Positions 10,399 to 18,396 of a stretch of 22,333 nucleotides of DNA are shown here, piece after piece. The number at the start of each line of letters is the position of its first letter. The stretch's first letter is position 1. The position numbers and the translations under genes are program-made. Source of the DNA: DATJSJ01 sp035504175 (GTDB lineage: Bacteria > Pseudomonadota > Alphaproteobacteria > Acetobacterales > Acetobacteraceae); NCBI GenBank assembly GCA_035504175.1, contig DATJSJ010000255.1, positions 1 through 22,333 of the forward strand. Direction: 5' to 3'. The notes below the pieces were generated by a model. The model saw only the letters and a list, made by a program, of their open reading frames with translations. It was not told where the DNA came from and made no database searches.

Positions 10399-11630
10399 GA
10401 GCGGATCGTCTCGCGCATCATGTCACCGCTCATATAGGTGCACGGGTATAGGTGCACGGGCACGATCTCACCGGCCGCATGACCCTCGCGGGCGGCGGGG
10501 ACGAGCACGAACCCGGCGGCAGCGGCCACCGCCGCGAGGCCGCCGGCGAGCGGTTCGGCGCGGTCCCCGGCAATTGCGACCGGCACGAAATCGGTGAAGC
10601 CGATCGCCGAGACGATCTTACGGGCCAAGGTCAGGGGCACGACCGGGTATGGCAGTGCGACCGGCAGGCCGGCGGCCGCCCGCACCGCTCCACTCGCCAG
10701 CAGGTCGTAGGCGGCGAAGCAGGCGAACGGCTCGCCGGGCAGCAGCACCAGCGACGCCCGCGCGATCGCGCCGATCCCCGCCGAATCGCCCGGCCGCATG
10801 GCGATGCCATGCGCGTGCAGCCCGCCCCCCGCCGCCACGATCGCCGCGGCCGCCCCGTCATCGGCGCCAACACCACTGCGCCCCGCGACCAGCACCAGAT
10901 CCGCGTCCGCCGCCTCGCGGATCGCCGCCAGGAGATCCCGAGCTGCCGCGACCGGCCGCAGCACGGCGCCGTCACGCGCCAGCAGCGCCCGCAGCATCGG
11001 GGTCAGCGCGTCGGCCCCGGCGGCTGAACCGTGCGGCTTCGGGCCGGGAACGATCAGCGCTGCGACCGGCCGACGCGCCACGGTGACCTTCACCCGGCCG
11101 AGTGCCGCCAGCACCGCGATCCGGCCGGGATCAAGCACTGCGCCGGATGCCAGCACCGTCGTTCCGCCGGCAATGCCGGCGCCGCGCCGCTCCACGCCCT
11201 CGCCGGGAGCGACCGCCGCCATCACCGCCAGCGTCGGTCCCTGCCGCTCGGCGGCGGCGAAGGGCAGGATCGCGTCCATGCCCGCTGGCAGCGCCTCGCC
11301 CGCGGCGCAGAGCCGCGCCGTCCCGGCCGGTGGCACTCCGAACGAAGCGATCGGCAACAGCACGGGATTGTACGCGCCGGCGCCGAGCGTCTCCGCTGCT
11401 CGCACCGCATAGCCATCGACCGCGACGCGATCACCCGCGGGAAAGTCGGCGTCGCAGCGCACCGCCTCCGCCAGCACCCGCCCCACGGCGGCCGCGAGTG
11501 GCACCGTCTCCTGGGCCGGCGCCGCGACCCTCGCAGCGAGCCAGGCCCGCGCCTCCTCGAGCGCCAGGCGATCGCCGAACCCGCGCAGCCGAACATCCGC
11601 CGGCGCACCGGTCGCGTCCACCGGGCTCAT
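10395..11630 (-). CDS. Degenerate MoeA-like molybdopterin-binding protein
   Basis: A third MoeA-type protein, 411 residues. The N-terminal half keeps the fold marks LAAAVGRVLAEAV (45-57) and VDGYAVRAAE (71-80) and a relaxed version of the TGAxxPxGAD loop (AAGEALPAGMDA). The usual catalytic and nucleotide loops are altered: IVPGPKPH (193-200) stands where STGDEL is expected, VAGRSGVGADD (248-258) replaces SGGVSxGxxD, and LLPGEPF replaces GLPGNP. It may be a scaffold or regulatory partner of the next gene's product rather than an enzyme; that is inference. ATG 11630 is chosen because it precedes the first MoeA-like residues and has GGAG upstream. The open frame reaches 11885, but that part has no recognisable homology. 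The C-terminus past residue 395 comes from a 14-bp tandem duplication. This is the first gene of the minus-strand series. Confidence 0.8.
   Translation of the reverse strand: MSPVDATGAPADVRLRGFGDRLALEEARAWLAARVAAPAQETVPLAAAVGRVLAEAVRCDADFPAGDRVAVDGYAVRAAETLGAGAYNPVLLPIASFGVPPAGTARLCAAGEALPAGMDAILPFAAAERQGPTLAVMAAVAPGEGVERRGAGIAGGTTVLASGAVLDPGRIAVLAALGRVKVTVARRPVAALIVPGPKPHGSAAGADALTPMLRALLARDGAVLRPVAAARDLLAAIREAADADLVLVAGRSGVGADDGAAAAIVAAGGGLHAHGIAMRPGDSAGIGAIARASLVLLPGEPFACFAAYDLLASGAVRAAAGLPVALPYPVVPLTLARKIVSAIGFTDFVPVAIAGDRAEPLAGGLAAVAAAAGFVLVPAAREGHAAGEIVPVHLYPCTYMSGDMMRETIRS
10433..10460. repeat. Perfect 14-bp tandem duplication inside the moeA-like 3' end
   Basis: TATAGGTGCACGGG occurs twice back to back (10433-10446 and 10447-10460). 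Fourteen is not a multiple of three, so the second copy shifts the minus-strand frame. With one copy removed the gene would end VPVHLYER-stop, at 397 residues. With both it reads on for 14 more codons to a stop that overlaps the next gene's GTG. Confidence 0.9.
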
Positions 11631-11874
11631 CCCGCCAAAGCTCCGATCCTCGTCACCGCGCCGCCGGACAAGCGCCGAAGCGATCAAGGGCGTCAACCAT
11701 TCTCGCCGCTCGGCAGCATGGCCGGCTTCGACGCGCCCGCCGTGCGATGGCAGGATGGGAACCGCCCGCGCGCGGGTCTTTTCGGCGATTGCGCAGGCAA
11801 CCTCGCCGGGCCCCGCGCGGTCTGTCGGAGGCGCGACCATCCGTCGGCGACCGCAGCAGCAGGAGAAGGCGCCC
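11631..11874. other. Divergent intergenic region between the FDH operon and ppx
   Basis: These 244 bp separate two divergent genes and must carry both promoters. I see no convincing -35/-10 pair, ModE-type palindrome or Moco-riboswitch fold. A short CCCGCGCGCGGG palindrome (about 11766-11777) is followed by TCTTTT but is too short to call a terminator. Long open frames cross the region on both strands because of base composition. Confidence 0.5.
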
Positions 11875-13425
11875 ATGTCGATCATGCCGAAGACGCACGA
11901 GGCGGGCCCGGTGGAGCGCCCGCTGGTCCTGGATCCGGCACGGGCGCGCCGCCCGCCGGAGACGCCCTATGCCGTGGTCGATATCGGCTCGAACTCGGTG
12001 CGCCTGGTGGTGTACGACCAGCTCGGCCGCGCGCCCTTCCCCCGCTTCAACGAAAAATCGCTGTGCCGGCTCGGCGCACTCGATCCCTCCGGCGCGCTGC
12101 CGGCCGAGGGATTCGCGCAGGCGGTCGAGGCAACCCGCCGCTTCCGCGCCGTCGCCGAGGCGATGGGAGTGCAGCGGATCGACGCGATCGCGACCGAAGC
12201 CGTCCGCCGCGCGCGCAACGGCGCCGAGCTCGTCGCCGCGATCGGGCGGGAGAGCGGCCTCGCCGTACGCATCCTGAGCGGCGCGGAGGAGGCGCATTTC
12301 TCCGCCCTCGGCGTGATCGCCGGCTTCTACCGCCCGAGCGGGCTGGTCGGCGACATGGGCGGCGGCAGTCTGGAAGTCGCGGAGGTGCTCGATGACCGGG
12401 TCGGCGAGCGCTGGGTCAGCCTGCCGCTCGGGGCGCTGCCGGTACAGGCGCTGCTCGCCGCCGATGCGTCCGGGGCGAAGGGGCGGATCGACGCGCTGCT
12501 GCGCGACGGGCTGCCACCCGCCCTGACCGAGCCGGTGTTCTACGCCGTCGGCGGCGGCTGGCGCGCCTTCGCCCGGGTGCACATGGCGGCGGTCGCGGCG
12601 GCGGTGCCGGTCGCGCACGGCTACGCCATCCCGACCGCCACGGCACGCGACTTCGCCAAGACGATCTGGCGCCTGCCGGAGGCGAAGGTGGCGGCGTTGC
12701 CCGGCCTGCCCTCGCGCCGCGCCGCGACCCTGCCGGCCGCGGCGCTGGTGCTCGACCGGGTGCTGAAGCGCCTGGCGCCGGGACGCGTCGTGTTCTCCGC
12801 GCTGGGTCTGCGCGAGGGCTGGATGTACGCGCAGCTCGACACGCCGTCCCGCTACCTCGATCCGGTCGTCGAGGGTGCGCAGACGATCGGCCTGCCGAGC
12901 GCAAGGGTGCCGGAGTTTGCACCGGCGCTGGTGCAATGGACCGATGCGCTGTTCCCGGGCGAGACCGCCCCGGACCGGCGGCTGCGTGTCGCCGCCTGCG
13001 CGCTCTCCGACATCGCCTGGCGCGACGACGCGCGGCTGCGCGCCGCCGAGAGCTTCCGCCGGCTGCTGCAATTCCCCTTCATCGGCATCGAGCACGCCGA
13101 GCGCGTTTTCCTCGCGGCGGTGATTCATGCCCGCTACGCCGGCGCCGCCGACGATCCGGCGCTGCTGCCCGCGATCGAGCTGCTGCCGGCGGCGCTGCGG
13201 CGACGGGCGCTGATCCTGGGACGCGTGATGCTGCTCGGCTATCGCCTGTCCGGCGGCGTGCCGGAGATCCTGCGTACCGCCCGGCTGAAAATCGGCGCCG
13301 ACGTGGTGCGGCTGGAAGTGGCGCCGGCGGCGCGCGGGCCGGACAGCGAGGTGGTCGCCGACCGGCTGCGCCTGGTCGGCCTCGCCGTCGGCGTCCGGCG
13401 CACCGAGATCGCCGAGGCGGCATGA
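11875..13425 (+). CDS. ppx: Ppx/GppA-family phosphatase (exopolyphosphatase-like)
   Basis: The family hydrolyses inorganic polyphosphate or pppGpp in the cytoplasm; the sequence does not decide between them. The 516-residue protein has the ASKHA phosphate-1 motif VVDIGSNSVRLVVYD (34-48), the catalytic-glutamate region ILSGAEEAHFS (133-143) and the phosphate-2 motif GDMGGGSLEV (159-168). A helical C-terminal half follows, as in the long Ppx proteins of alphaproteobacteria. ATG 11875 is preceded by AGGAGA about 8 nt upstream; the open frame to 11755 has no family sequence and the first 30 residues are probably a flexible lead. It is divergent from the FDH operon and 184-217 bp ahead of glycogen phosphorylase. 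Polyphosphate and glycogen turnover would make a plausible storage-related pair, but they are probably separate transcripts. No ppk gene is in the window. Confidence 0.9.
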   Translation: MSIMPKTHEAGPVERPLVLDPARARRPPETPYAVVDIGSNSVRLVVYDQLGRAPFPRFNEKSLCRLGALDPSGALPAEGFAQAVEATRRFRAVAEAMGVQRIDAIATEAVRRARNGAELVAAIGRESGLAVRILSGAEEAHFSALGVIAGFYRPSGLVGDMGGGSLEVAEVLDDRVGERWVSLPLGALPVQALLAADASGAKGRIDALLRDGLPPALTEPVFYAVGGGWRAFARVHMAAVAAAVPVAHGYAIPTATARDFAKTIWRLPEAKVAALPGLPSRRAATLPAAALVLDRVLKRLAPGRVVFSALGLREGWMYAQLDTPSRYLDPVVEGAQTIGLPSARVPEFAPALVQWTDALFPGETAPDRRLRVAACALSDIAWRDDARLRAAESFRRLLQFPFIGIEHAERVFLAAVIHARYAGAADDPALLPAIELLPAALRRRALILGRVMLLGYRLSGGVPEILRTARLKIGADVVRLEVAPAARGPDSEVVADRLRLVGLAVGVRRTEIAEAA

Positions 13426-13642
13426 CATCCGCCCGCGCGGCCCTGGCGGGGACAATTTGATGGTGCGCCCGACTTCGGGTTGATTTAGACGAATCCGTCT
13501 CACGTTATTGGTGGCTTCATGAGCGCGCAGGCACTACTTTCGCGTGTGATTGTGCCCAGCCGAATAAATTCCATTCGGTGCGGATGTGTTCTACCCTCGC
13601 ACCCGCAGCATGAGCCGGCCCCCGCCTGCCAACGAGATCGCC
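13426..13642. other. AT-richer leader region before glycogen phosphorylase
   Basis: This 217-bp stretch is visibly less GC-rich than its surroundings, as expected for a promoter region. It contains CCGAAT and ATTCGG as a 6-bp stem with a 7-nt loop (about 13560-13578), just before the earliest possible GTG start at 13586. TTGATT at 13479 resembles a -35 box, but no -10 lies at proper spacing, so no promoter is called. Confidence 0.4.
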
Positions 13643-16150
13643 ATGGATGATCCGCACCTCACCCCGCTTTCTGCCGGCCTGAGCGACGAGGACGCCGCCC
13701 CGCCTGCCGCGGCGGCCGCCGGCGCATTACCCGATCCCGTGGAGGCCTTCCGCAACCGCGTGGTCGCCAAGCTGACCTACCAGATCGGCAAGGATCCGGT
13801 GACGGCGAGCGAGCGGGACTGGTTTCTCGCCACGGCACTCGCCGTCCGTGACCTGGTCGTCGATCGCTGGATGGCCTCGACCCGCGCCACCTACGAGACC
13901 GGGCGCAAGCGGGTCTACTACATGTCGCTCGAGTTCCTGATCGGGCGGCTGCTGTTCGACGCACTCAACAATCTCGGCCTGACCGATACCGCTCGCGCGG
14001 CGCTGGCCGACATCAACGTCGATCTCGACCGGATCCGCGCCCAGGAGCCGGACGCCGCCCTCGGCAATGGCGGCCTCGGCCGGCTCGCCGCCTGCTACAT
14101 GGAGAGCATGGCGACGCTGGCCGTCGCCGCCTATGGCTACGGCATCCGCTACGAGCTCGGGCTGTTCCGCCAGATGATCCAGGACGGCGTGCAGCGGGAA
14201 CTGCCGGAGGACTGGCTGTCCTTCGGCAACCCTTGGGAATTCGAGCGGCCCGAGGCGTCCTATGAGATCGGCTTCGGTGGCCATGTCAGCGTCACCCATG
14301 ACGAAGGCCACGCCCGCTATGTCTGGCATCCGAGCGAGACGATCACCGCCGTCGCCTATGACACGCCGATCGTCGGCTGGCGCGGCGCGCATGTGAACAC
14401 GCTGCGGCTCTGGTCGGCGCGCGCCAACAGCCCGCTGCAGCTCGAGGAGTTCAACCGCGGCGACCATGTCGGCGCCTACGGCGACCGCGCCCGGGTCGAA
14501 GCGATCTCGCGCGTGCTCTATCCGAGCGACGAGACGCCCTCGGGCAAGGAGCTGCGGCTGCGGCAGGAATTCTTCTTCGCCTCCGCCTCGCTGCAGGACC
14601 TGCTGCGGCGGCATCTCGGCCAGTTCGGCACGCTCGCCAACCTGCCCGACAAGGTCGCGATCCAGCTCAACGACACGCATCCGGCGATCGGCATCGCCGA
14701 GATGCTGCGCCTGCTGCTCGACGTGCACGGGCTCGGCTGGGACGAGGCCTGGCGCGTCACCCAGGCCTGCTTCGCCTACACCAACCACACGCTGCTGCCC
14801 GAGGCGCTGGAGATGTGGCCGGTGCCGCTGCTGGAACGGCTGCTGCCGCGCCACATGCAGCTGATCTACCTGATCAACGCCCGGCACCTCGACCATGTGC
14901 GCCGCGGCGGCGATGCCGATGACGAGCTGCTCGCCACCGCCTCGCTGATCGACGAGCACCACGGCCGGCGCGTGCGCATGGGCCATCTCGCCTTCGTCGG
15001 CTCGCATCGCATCAATGGCGTCTCCGCGCTGCACACCGAGCTGATGCGCGGCACGGTGTTCCGCGACCTGAACGCGCTCTATCCCGGGCGCATCGTCAAC
15101 AAGACCAACGGCATCGCCTTCCGCCGCTGGCTCATGCAGGCCAATCCGGGTCTGACGCGCCTGCTGCGCGACGTGATCGGCGATGGCTTCCTCGATGATG
15201 CCGAGGCGTTGCAGACCCTCGCCGCGCATGCCGGAGATGCCGGACTGCACGCGCGGCTGATCGCCGAGCGGCGTCGCAACAAGGCGGCGCTGGCCAATTT
15301 GATCGGCCGGCAGCTCGGCATCGCGGTCGATCCGACCGCGATGTTCGACGTGCAGATCAAGCGCATCCACGAGTACAAGCGGCAGTTGCTGAACATCCTG
15401 CACACCGTCGCCCTGTACAACGCCATGCGGGCGCAACCCATGCGCAACTGGGTGCCGCGGGTAAAGCTGATGGCCGGCAAGGCGGCGCCCGGCTACCATC
15501 GCGCCAAGCGCATCATCCGCCTGGCGCATGACGTGGCACGGGTGATCAACGACGATCCGACCGTCAGCGAGATGCTGAAATTCGTTTTCCTGCCGAACTA
15601 CAACGTCAGCCTGGCCGAGATGATCATCCCGGCCGCCGATCTCTCGGAGCAGATCTCGACCGCCGGCACCGAGGCCTCGGGAACCGGCAACATGAAGCTG
15701 GCCCTGAACGGCGCGCTGACCATCGGCACGCTCGACGGCGCCAATGTCGAGATTCGCGACCGGGTCGGCGCCGACAACATTTTCATCTTCGGCCTCACCG
15801 CCGAGGAGGTCGATGCCAAACGCCGCGCCCACTACAATGCCCGCCGCGCGGTCGAAGCGTCGGATGCGCTGGCCGAGGTGCTGGACGCGATCGCCTCCGG
15901 CGTGTTCTCGCCGGAGGAGCCGGACCGCTACCGCGACCTGATCCACTCGCTGTACGACGTCGATGCGTTCATGGTGACGGCGGATTTCGACAGCTACGTG
16001 CAGATGCAGATGGAGGTCGCCGGGCGCTGGCGGCAGCCTGGCTCCTGGTGGCAGGCGAGCGTGCACAACACCGCCAATGTCGGCTGGTTCTCGGCCGACC
16101 GCGCGATCCGCGACTACGCCGCCGACGTCTGGGACGCCCCGGTGCCGTAG
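13643..16150 (+). CDS. glgP: Glycogen/maltodextrin phosphorylase (GT35)
   Basis: The enzyme releases glucose 1-phosphate from alpha-1,4-glucan using pyridoxal phosphate. The protein is about 835 residues, the normal family length. Visible marks are KVYYMSLEFLIGR-type sequence (KRVYYMSLEFLIGR), ALGNGGLGRLAACYMES, PTHPAIG-type substrate region (LNDTHPAIGIAEM), the IKRIHEYKRQLLN loop and the PLP site EASGTGNMKLALNGA, whose Lys codon is at 15695-15697. The start is uncertain: ATG 13643 has a weak GAGA upstream, ATG 13610 adds 11 residues and GTG 13586 adds 19, none with a strong ribosome site. I take 13643 because the extra residues look unlike coding sequence. No other glg gene is nearby, so this copy stands alone between ppx and a convergent DUF1489 gene. 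Confidence 0.95.
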   Translation: MDDPHLTPLSAGLSDEDAAPPAAAAAGALPDPVEAFRNRVVAKLTYQIGKDPVTASERDWFLATALAVRDLVVDRWMASTRATYETGRKRVYYMSLEFLIGRLLFDALNNLGLTDTARAALADINVDLDRIRAQEPDAALGNGGLGRLAACYMESMATLAVAAYGYGIRYELGLFRQMIQDGVQRELPEDWLSFGNPWEFERPEASYEIGFGGHVSVTHDEGHARYVWHPSETITAVAYDTPIVGWRGAHVNTLRLWSARANSPLQLEEFNRGDHVGAYGDRARVEAISRVLYPSDETPSGKELRLRQEFFFASASLQDLLRRHLGQFGTLANLPDKVAIQLNDTHPAIGIAEMLRLLLDVHGLGWDEAWRVTQACFAYTNHTLLPEALEMWPVPLLERLLPRHMQLIYLINARHLDHVRRGGDADDELLATASLIDEHHGRRVRMGHLAFVGSHRINGVSALHTELMRGTVFRDLNALYPGRIVNKTNGIAFRRWLMQANPGLTRLLRDVIGDGFLDDAEALQTLAAHAGDAGLHARLIAERRRNKAALANLIGRQLGIAVDPTAMFDVQIKRIHEYKRQLLNILHTVALYNAMRAQPMRNWVPRVKLMAGKAAPGYHRAKRIIRLAHDVARVINDDPTVSEMLKFVFLPNYNVSLAEMIIPAADLSEQISTAGTEASGTGNMKLALNGALTIGTLDGANVEIRDRVGADNIFIFGLTAEEVDAKRRAHYNARRAVEASDALAEVLDAIASGVFSPEEPDRYRDLIHSLYDVDAFMVTADFDSYVQMQMEVAGRWRQPGSWWQASVHNTANVGWFSADRAIRDYAADVWDAPVP

Positions 16151-16222
16151 CGCGCTTCCACCCGCCGCACCGCTCCGCGTCCACGCTCAGCCACCGCGTA
16201 CCCGGCTTCGCGGCGCTTCGTC

Positions 16223-16645
16223 TCAAATCAGGCACAGGCTCTGCAACTCGCGCCGCAGCGTCGGCGGCAGCGCCGCCACGCCATCCGCCACCGCGGACCC
16301 GCGCAGGTCGGGCGGCGCCGCCTCTGCCGCCAGATAGCGCCAGCCCTGGAACGGCTTCATCATCCGGCCCAGCACCGGCACCAGGCGTGGATCCAGCACC
16401 AGGCTCGTGCAGGGCGAACCATCCGCCCGCGTGTCCTCGATGATGTCGCGCACCGGCTGCCGCGCCAGCATGGCGCCGCCGATCACCCAGTAGATCGATC
16501 CGCCGGCCAGGATCTCCGCCGCGCGGCGGGGGAAATGCCGCGTGCGGTGGCACAGCGGCGGATCGGTGCGGGCGCGCTCGGCCTGCAGCGCCCGCAGATG
16601 CGGCAGGTCACGCACGCCGACGGCAAGTTTCATCAGATGCAACAT
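16223..16645 (-). CDS. DUF1489 family protein
   Basis: A 140-residue protein that I match to DUF1489, a small family of unknown function common in alphaproteobacteria. Supporting sequence is LMKLAVGVRDL at the N-terminus, HFPRRAAEILAGGSIYWVIGGAMLARQ in the middle (quoted in parts: RRAAEILAGGSIYWVI, then ARQPV), LVLDPRLVPV, and FQGWRYLAAEAAPPDL near the C-terminus. There is no signal peptide or membrane segment. I chose ATG 16645 because the family begins with M-x-H-L-x-K-L; the frame is open to 17056, but that part overlaps the TAXI gene and has no family sequence. No clear ribosome site is visible. It converges with glgP (72 bp apart) and diverges from the TAXI gene. No function is claimed. 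Confidence 0.82.
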   Translation of the reverse strand: MLHLMKLAVGVRDLPHLRALQAERARTDPPLCHRTRHFPRRAAEILAGGSIYWVIGGAMLARQPVRDIIEDTRADGSPCTSLVLDPRLVPVLGRMMKPFQGWRYLAAEAAPPDLRGSAVADGVAALPPTLRRELQSLCLI

Positions 16646-16910
16646 GGCGTGGCAGGCATTCCACCTCGACACGGCGATGTGGCGCGGTCGCCCTGGCCGG
16701 CAAGGCGGGCGGGCCGCTCGAGGATGCCACGTCTGGCATGTTAAGGGACCGCCGCCGAGTCGCGCGGACGGTCCGCGCGCGACGACGGCACGCTGCATAC
16801 GCCGGCCTGCGCTGAGGGCTTGGCCACGATCCCGCCGCATTCCTCTGATGCAGCTTGATCCGCGACGGGCCGCGTCGAGCGACGCGGCGCGCGCGCGGGG
16901 AGGCAGAATC
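16646..16910. promoter_or_regulatory. Divergent intergenic region with two dyads
   Basis: These 265 bp lie between DUF1489 (-) and the TAXI gene (+). ATGCCA and TGGCAT form a perfect dyad with a 4-nt centre (16724-16739), directly followed by GTTAAGG. CGCGCGGAC and GTCCGCGCG form an odd-centred 19-bp palindrome (16761-16779). Either could be an operator or a transcript hairpin. No convincing promoter pair was found. Confidence 0.35.
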
Positions 16911-17909
16911 ATGCAACGGCGCCACTTGCTGGCGGGCGCGGTGGCGTCGATCGCTCTGGGGCGGACCCGGCGGGGACTGACGCAGATCGTGGCCGGGCGG
17001 CTGAACCCGGCCTGGCCGCCGGCCCTGGTGATGGGCACCGCGAGTCCCGGCGGCACTTATGCCGTCTACGGCCCGGTCTGGGGCGGCCTGGTCGCGCGCG
17101 CGACCGGCGTGAGCTTCGCCTACCGCGCCACCGAGGGCCCGAACGAGAACATCCTGCTGCTCGACCGCGACGCGATCCAGCTCGGCATGACCACGATGGG
17201 GGTGGCGCGGCAGGCCTGGGAGGGCAGCGGCGAGTGGACGCATGGCGCCCGGCTGCGCAGCTTCCGGGCGTTGTTCCCCATGTACGAGACACCCTTCCAC
17301 GGCCTGGCGCTGGCCCGGTCCGGGATCGCCCGCATGCGCGACCTGCGCGGCCGCGTCGTCGGGATCGGGCCGGAAGGCGGCACCGCCGGCACTTATGTGC
17401 CGATGATGCTGCCGCTGCTCGGGATCGACGGCGTGCGCTTCCGCTTCGGCACCATGGAGGACCAGCTCCACGAGCTGCAAGCCGGGCGACTCGATGCGAC
17501 GGTGCTCGCCGCCGGGGCGCCGATCCCGGCCTATCTCGCGGCGGAGCGCAATGCTGCCTGCCGCCTGCTCGGCTTCACGCCGACCGAGATCGCACGCCTC
17601 GCCGCGACCTTGCCCGAGCTCTCGCGCACCGTGCTGCCGCGCGGCATCTATCCCGGGCTCGAGGCCGATCTGCCGACGGTCGGCATGTTCAACTTCGCCA
17701 TTTGCGGCCCCGATCTGCCGGACGACCTCGTCTACACGGCGGTGCGCGTGGTGATGGGCGATCCGCAAGCGATGCGCCAGGCCGGCCCGCCGGCTTCGGA
17801 GACCGTGATCGCCAATGTGCGGCGGGACGGGTTCCTCCCCTTCCATCCCGGCGCGGCCCGCTACTACCGCGAGCGCGGCCTGCGCCTCGCCCCCGACCTG
17901 GTGGGCTGA
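16911..17909 (+). CDS. TAXI-family TRAP-transporter solute-binding protein (orphan)
   Basis: TAXI proteins are periplasmic binding subunits of TRAP transporters, often for dicarboxylates or amino acids; the ligand here is not evident. The 332-residue protein starts MQRRHLLAGAVASIALG, a short twin-arginine-like export signal. The TAXI signature follows: MGTASPGGTYAVYGPVWGGL, YRATEGPNENILLLDRDAIQLGM, then the two-lobe body with RVVGIGPEGGTAGTY and LDATVLAAGAPIPAY. ATG 16911 has GGGGAGG 8 nt upstream; the longer open frame to 16542 is a shadow over the DUF1489 gene. No DctQ/DctM-like membrane gene lies next to it, so it either borrows a transporter encoded elsewhere or serves as a sensor protein. 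It is followed 80 bp later by the zinc-ribbon gene. Confidence 0.87.
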   Translation: MQRRHLLAGAVASIALGRTRRGLTQIVAGRLNPAWPPALVMGTASPGGTYAVYGPVWGGLVARATGVSFAYRATEGPNENILLLDRDAIQLGMTTMGVARQAWEGSGEWTHGARLRSFRALFPMYETPFHGLALARSGIARMRDLRGRVVGIGPEGGTAGTYVPMMLPLLGIDGVRFRFGTMEDQLHELQAGRLDATVLAAGAPIPAYLAAERNAACRLLGFTPTEIARLAATLPELSRTVLPRGIYPGLEADLPTVGMFNFAICGPDLPDDLVYTAVRVVMGDPQAMRQAGPPASETVIANVRRDGFLPFHPGAARYYRERGLRLAPDLVG

Positions 17910-17989
17910 GAGGGCGAGCACGACCCGCCATAGAACCGGCGGGCGGCGAAGGCGATTGTCTGGGGGAGGCAAGAGGGCGGAAGCGTGCG

Positions 17990-18238
17990 ATGGCCAGTGT
18001 CACCCTGCTGCAGGATGCGAAATGCCCGCAATGCGGCGCCCTGCTCGTCCTGATCGTGCGACCGGATGAGGCGAGCAAGGTGGTCTGCGTGGATTGCCGA
18101 CTGGGGGCCCCGGCGGAGACGCCACGCCATATGATGTCGGCCTTCGCCGCGGACTCGATCACCCCGGCCGAGCAGCGGACGATCCGCGAGGCGGTTCCGG
18201 ACGTCGACCGGCGGCGCGGCCGGTTCGTCCCCGACTGA
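17990..18238 (+). CDS. Small zinc-ribbon protein of unknown function
   Basis: An 82-residue protein that I do not recognise as a named family. CPQCG (Cys12, Cys15) and CVDC (Cys33, Cys36) make a four-cysteine zinc-ribbon, with a hydrophobic strand LLVLIV between them. The C-terminal half (SITPAEQRTIREAVPDVDRR) looks helical and charged. No signal peptide or membrane segment is present. ATG 17990 has a purine-rich upstream (GAGGGCGGAAG), though its spacing is not ideal. The GC and codon style match real genes here, and the four cysteines with ribbon spacing argue for a true gene. It lies 80 bp after the TAXI gene and 158 bp before the EcsC-family gene on the same strand. A nucleic-acid or partner-protein binding role is possible but unsupported. 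Confidence 0.68.
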   Translation: MASVTLLQDAKCPQCGALLVLIVRPDEASKVVCVDCRLGAPAETPRHMMSAFAADSITPAEQRTIREAVPDVDRRRGRFVPD

Positions 18239-18396
18239 AGGGACCCGGTCCGAGCCGCTTGCCGCGGCGTCGCCTCCCACCGCGGACCAAACAGGATCGC
18301 TGCCGCCCCGGGCACTCCAACCGGGCAGCGGCGTTGCCGTCGCAGCCCGGCGGTCCACCCGAGCCGGGCGCATCGGAGCAGACGGAGTGATCGCCC

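Noticed and set aside
11766..11783. Terminator before ppx (CCCGCGCGCGGG followed by TCTTTT)
   Set aside because: The palindrome leaves at most a 4-bp stem with a 4-nt loop, and no upstream plus-strand gene needs terminating.
11631..11874. Moco riboswitch or ModE operator ahead of the FDH operon
   Set aside because: I looked for long paired elements or a ModE-type palindrome and found none that I could defend by eye.
11631..11885. An 85-residue N-terminal extension of the MoeA-like gene
   Set aside because: It shows no MoeA-family sequence and would cross the divergent ppx start; ATG 11630 directly precedes the conserved N-terminus.
13727..16066. A 779-codon minus-strand frame over glycogen phosphorylase, and similar long frames over other genes (for example 6314-8674, 8587-10437, 11653-13503, 20938-22305)
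   Set aside because: All lie opposite well-supported genes and show no family motif, ribosome site or plausible composition.
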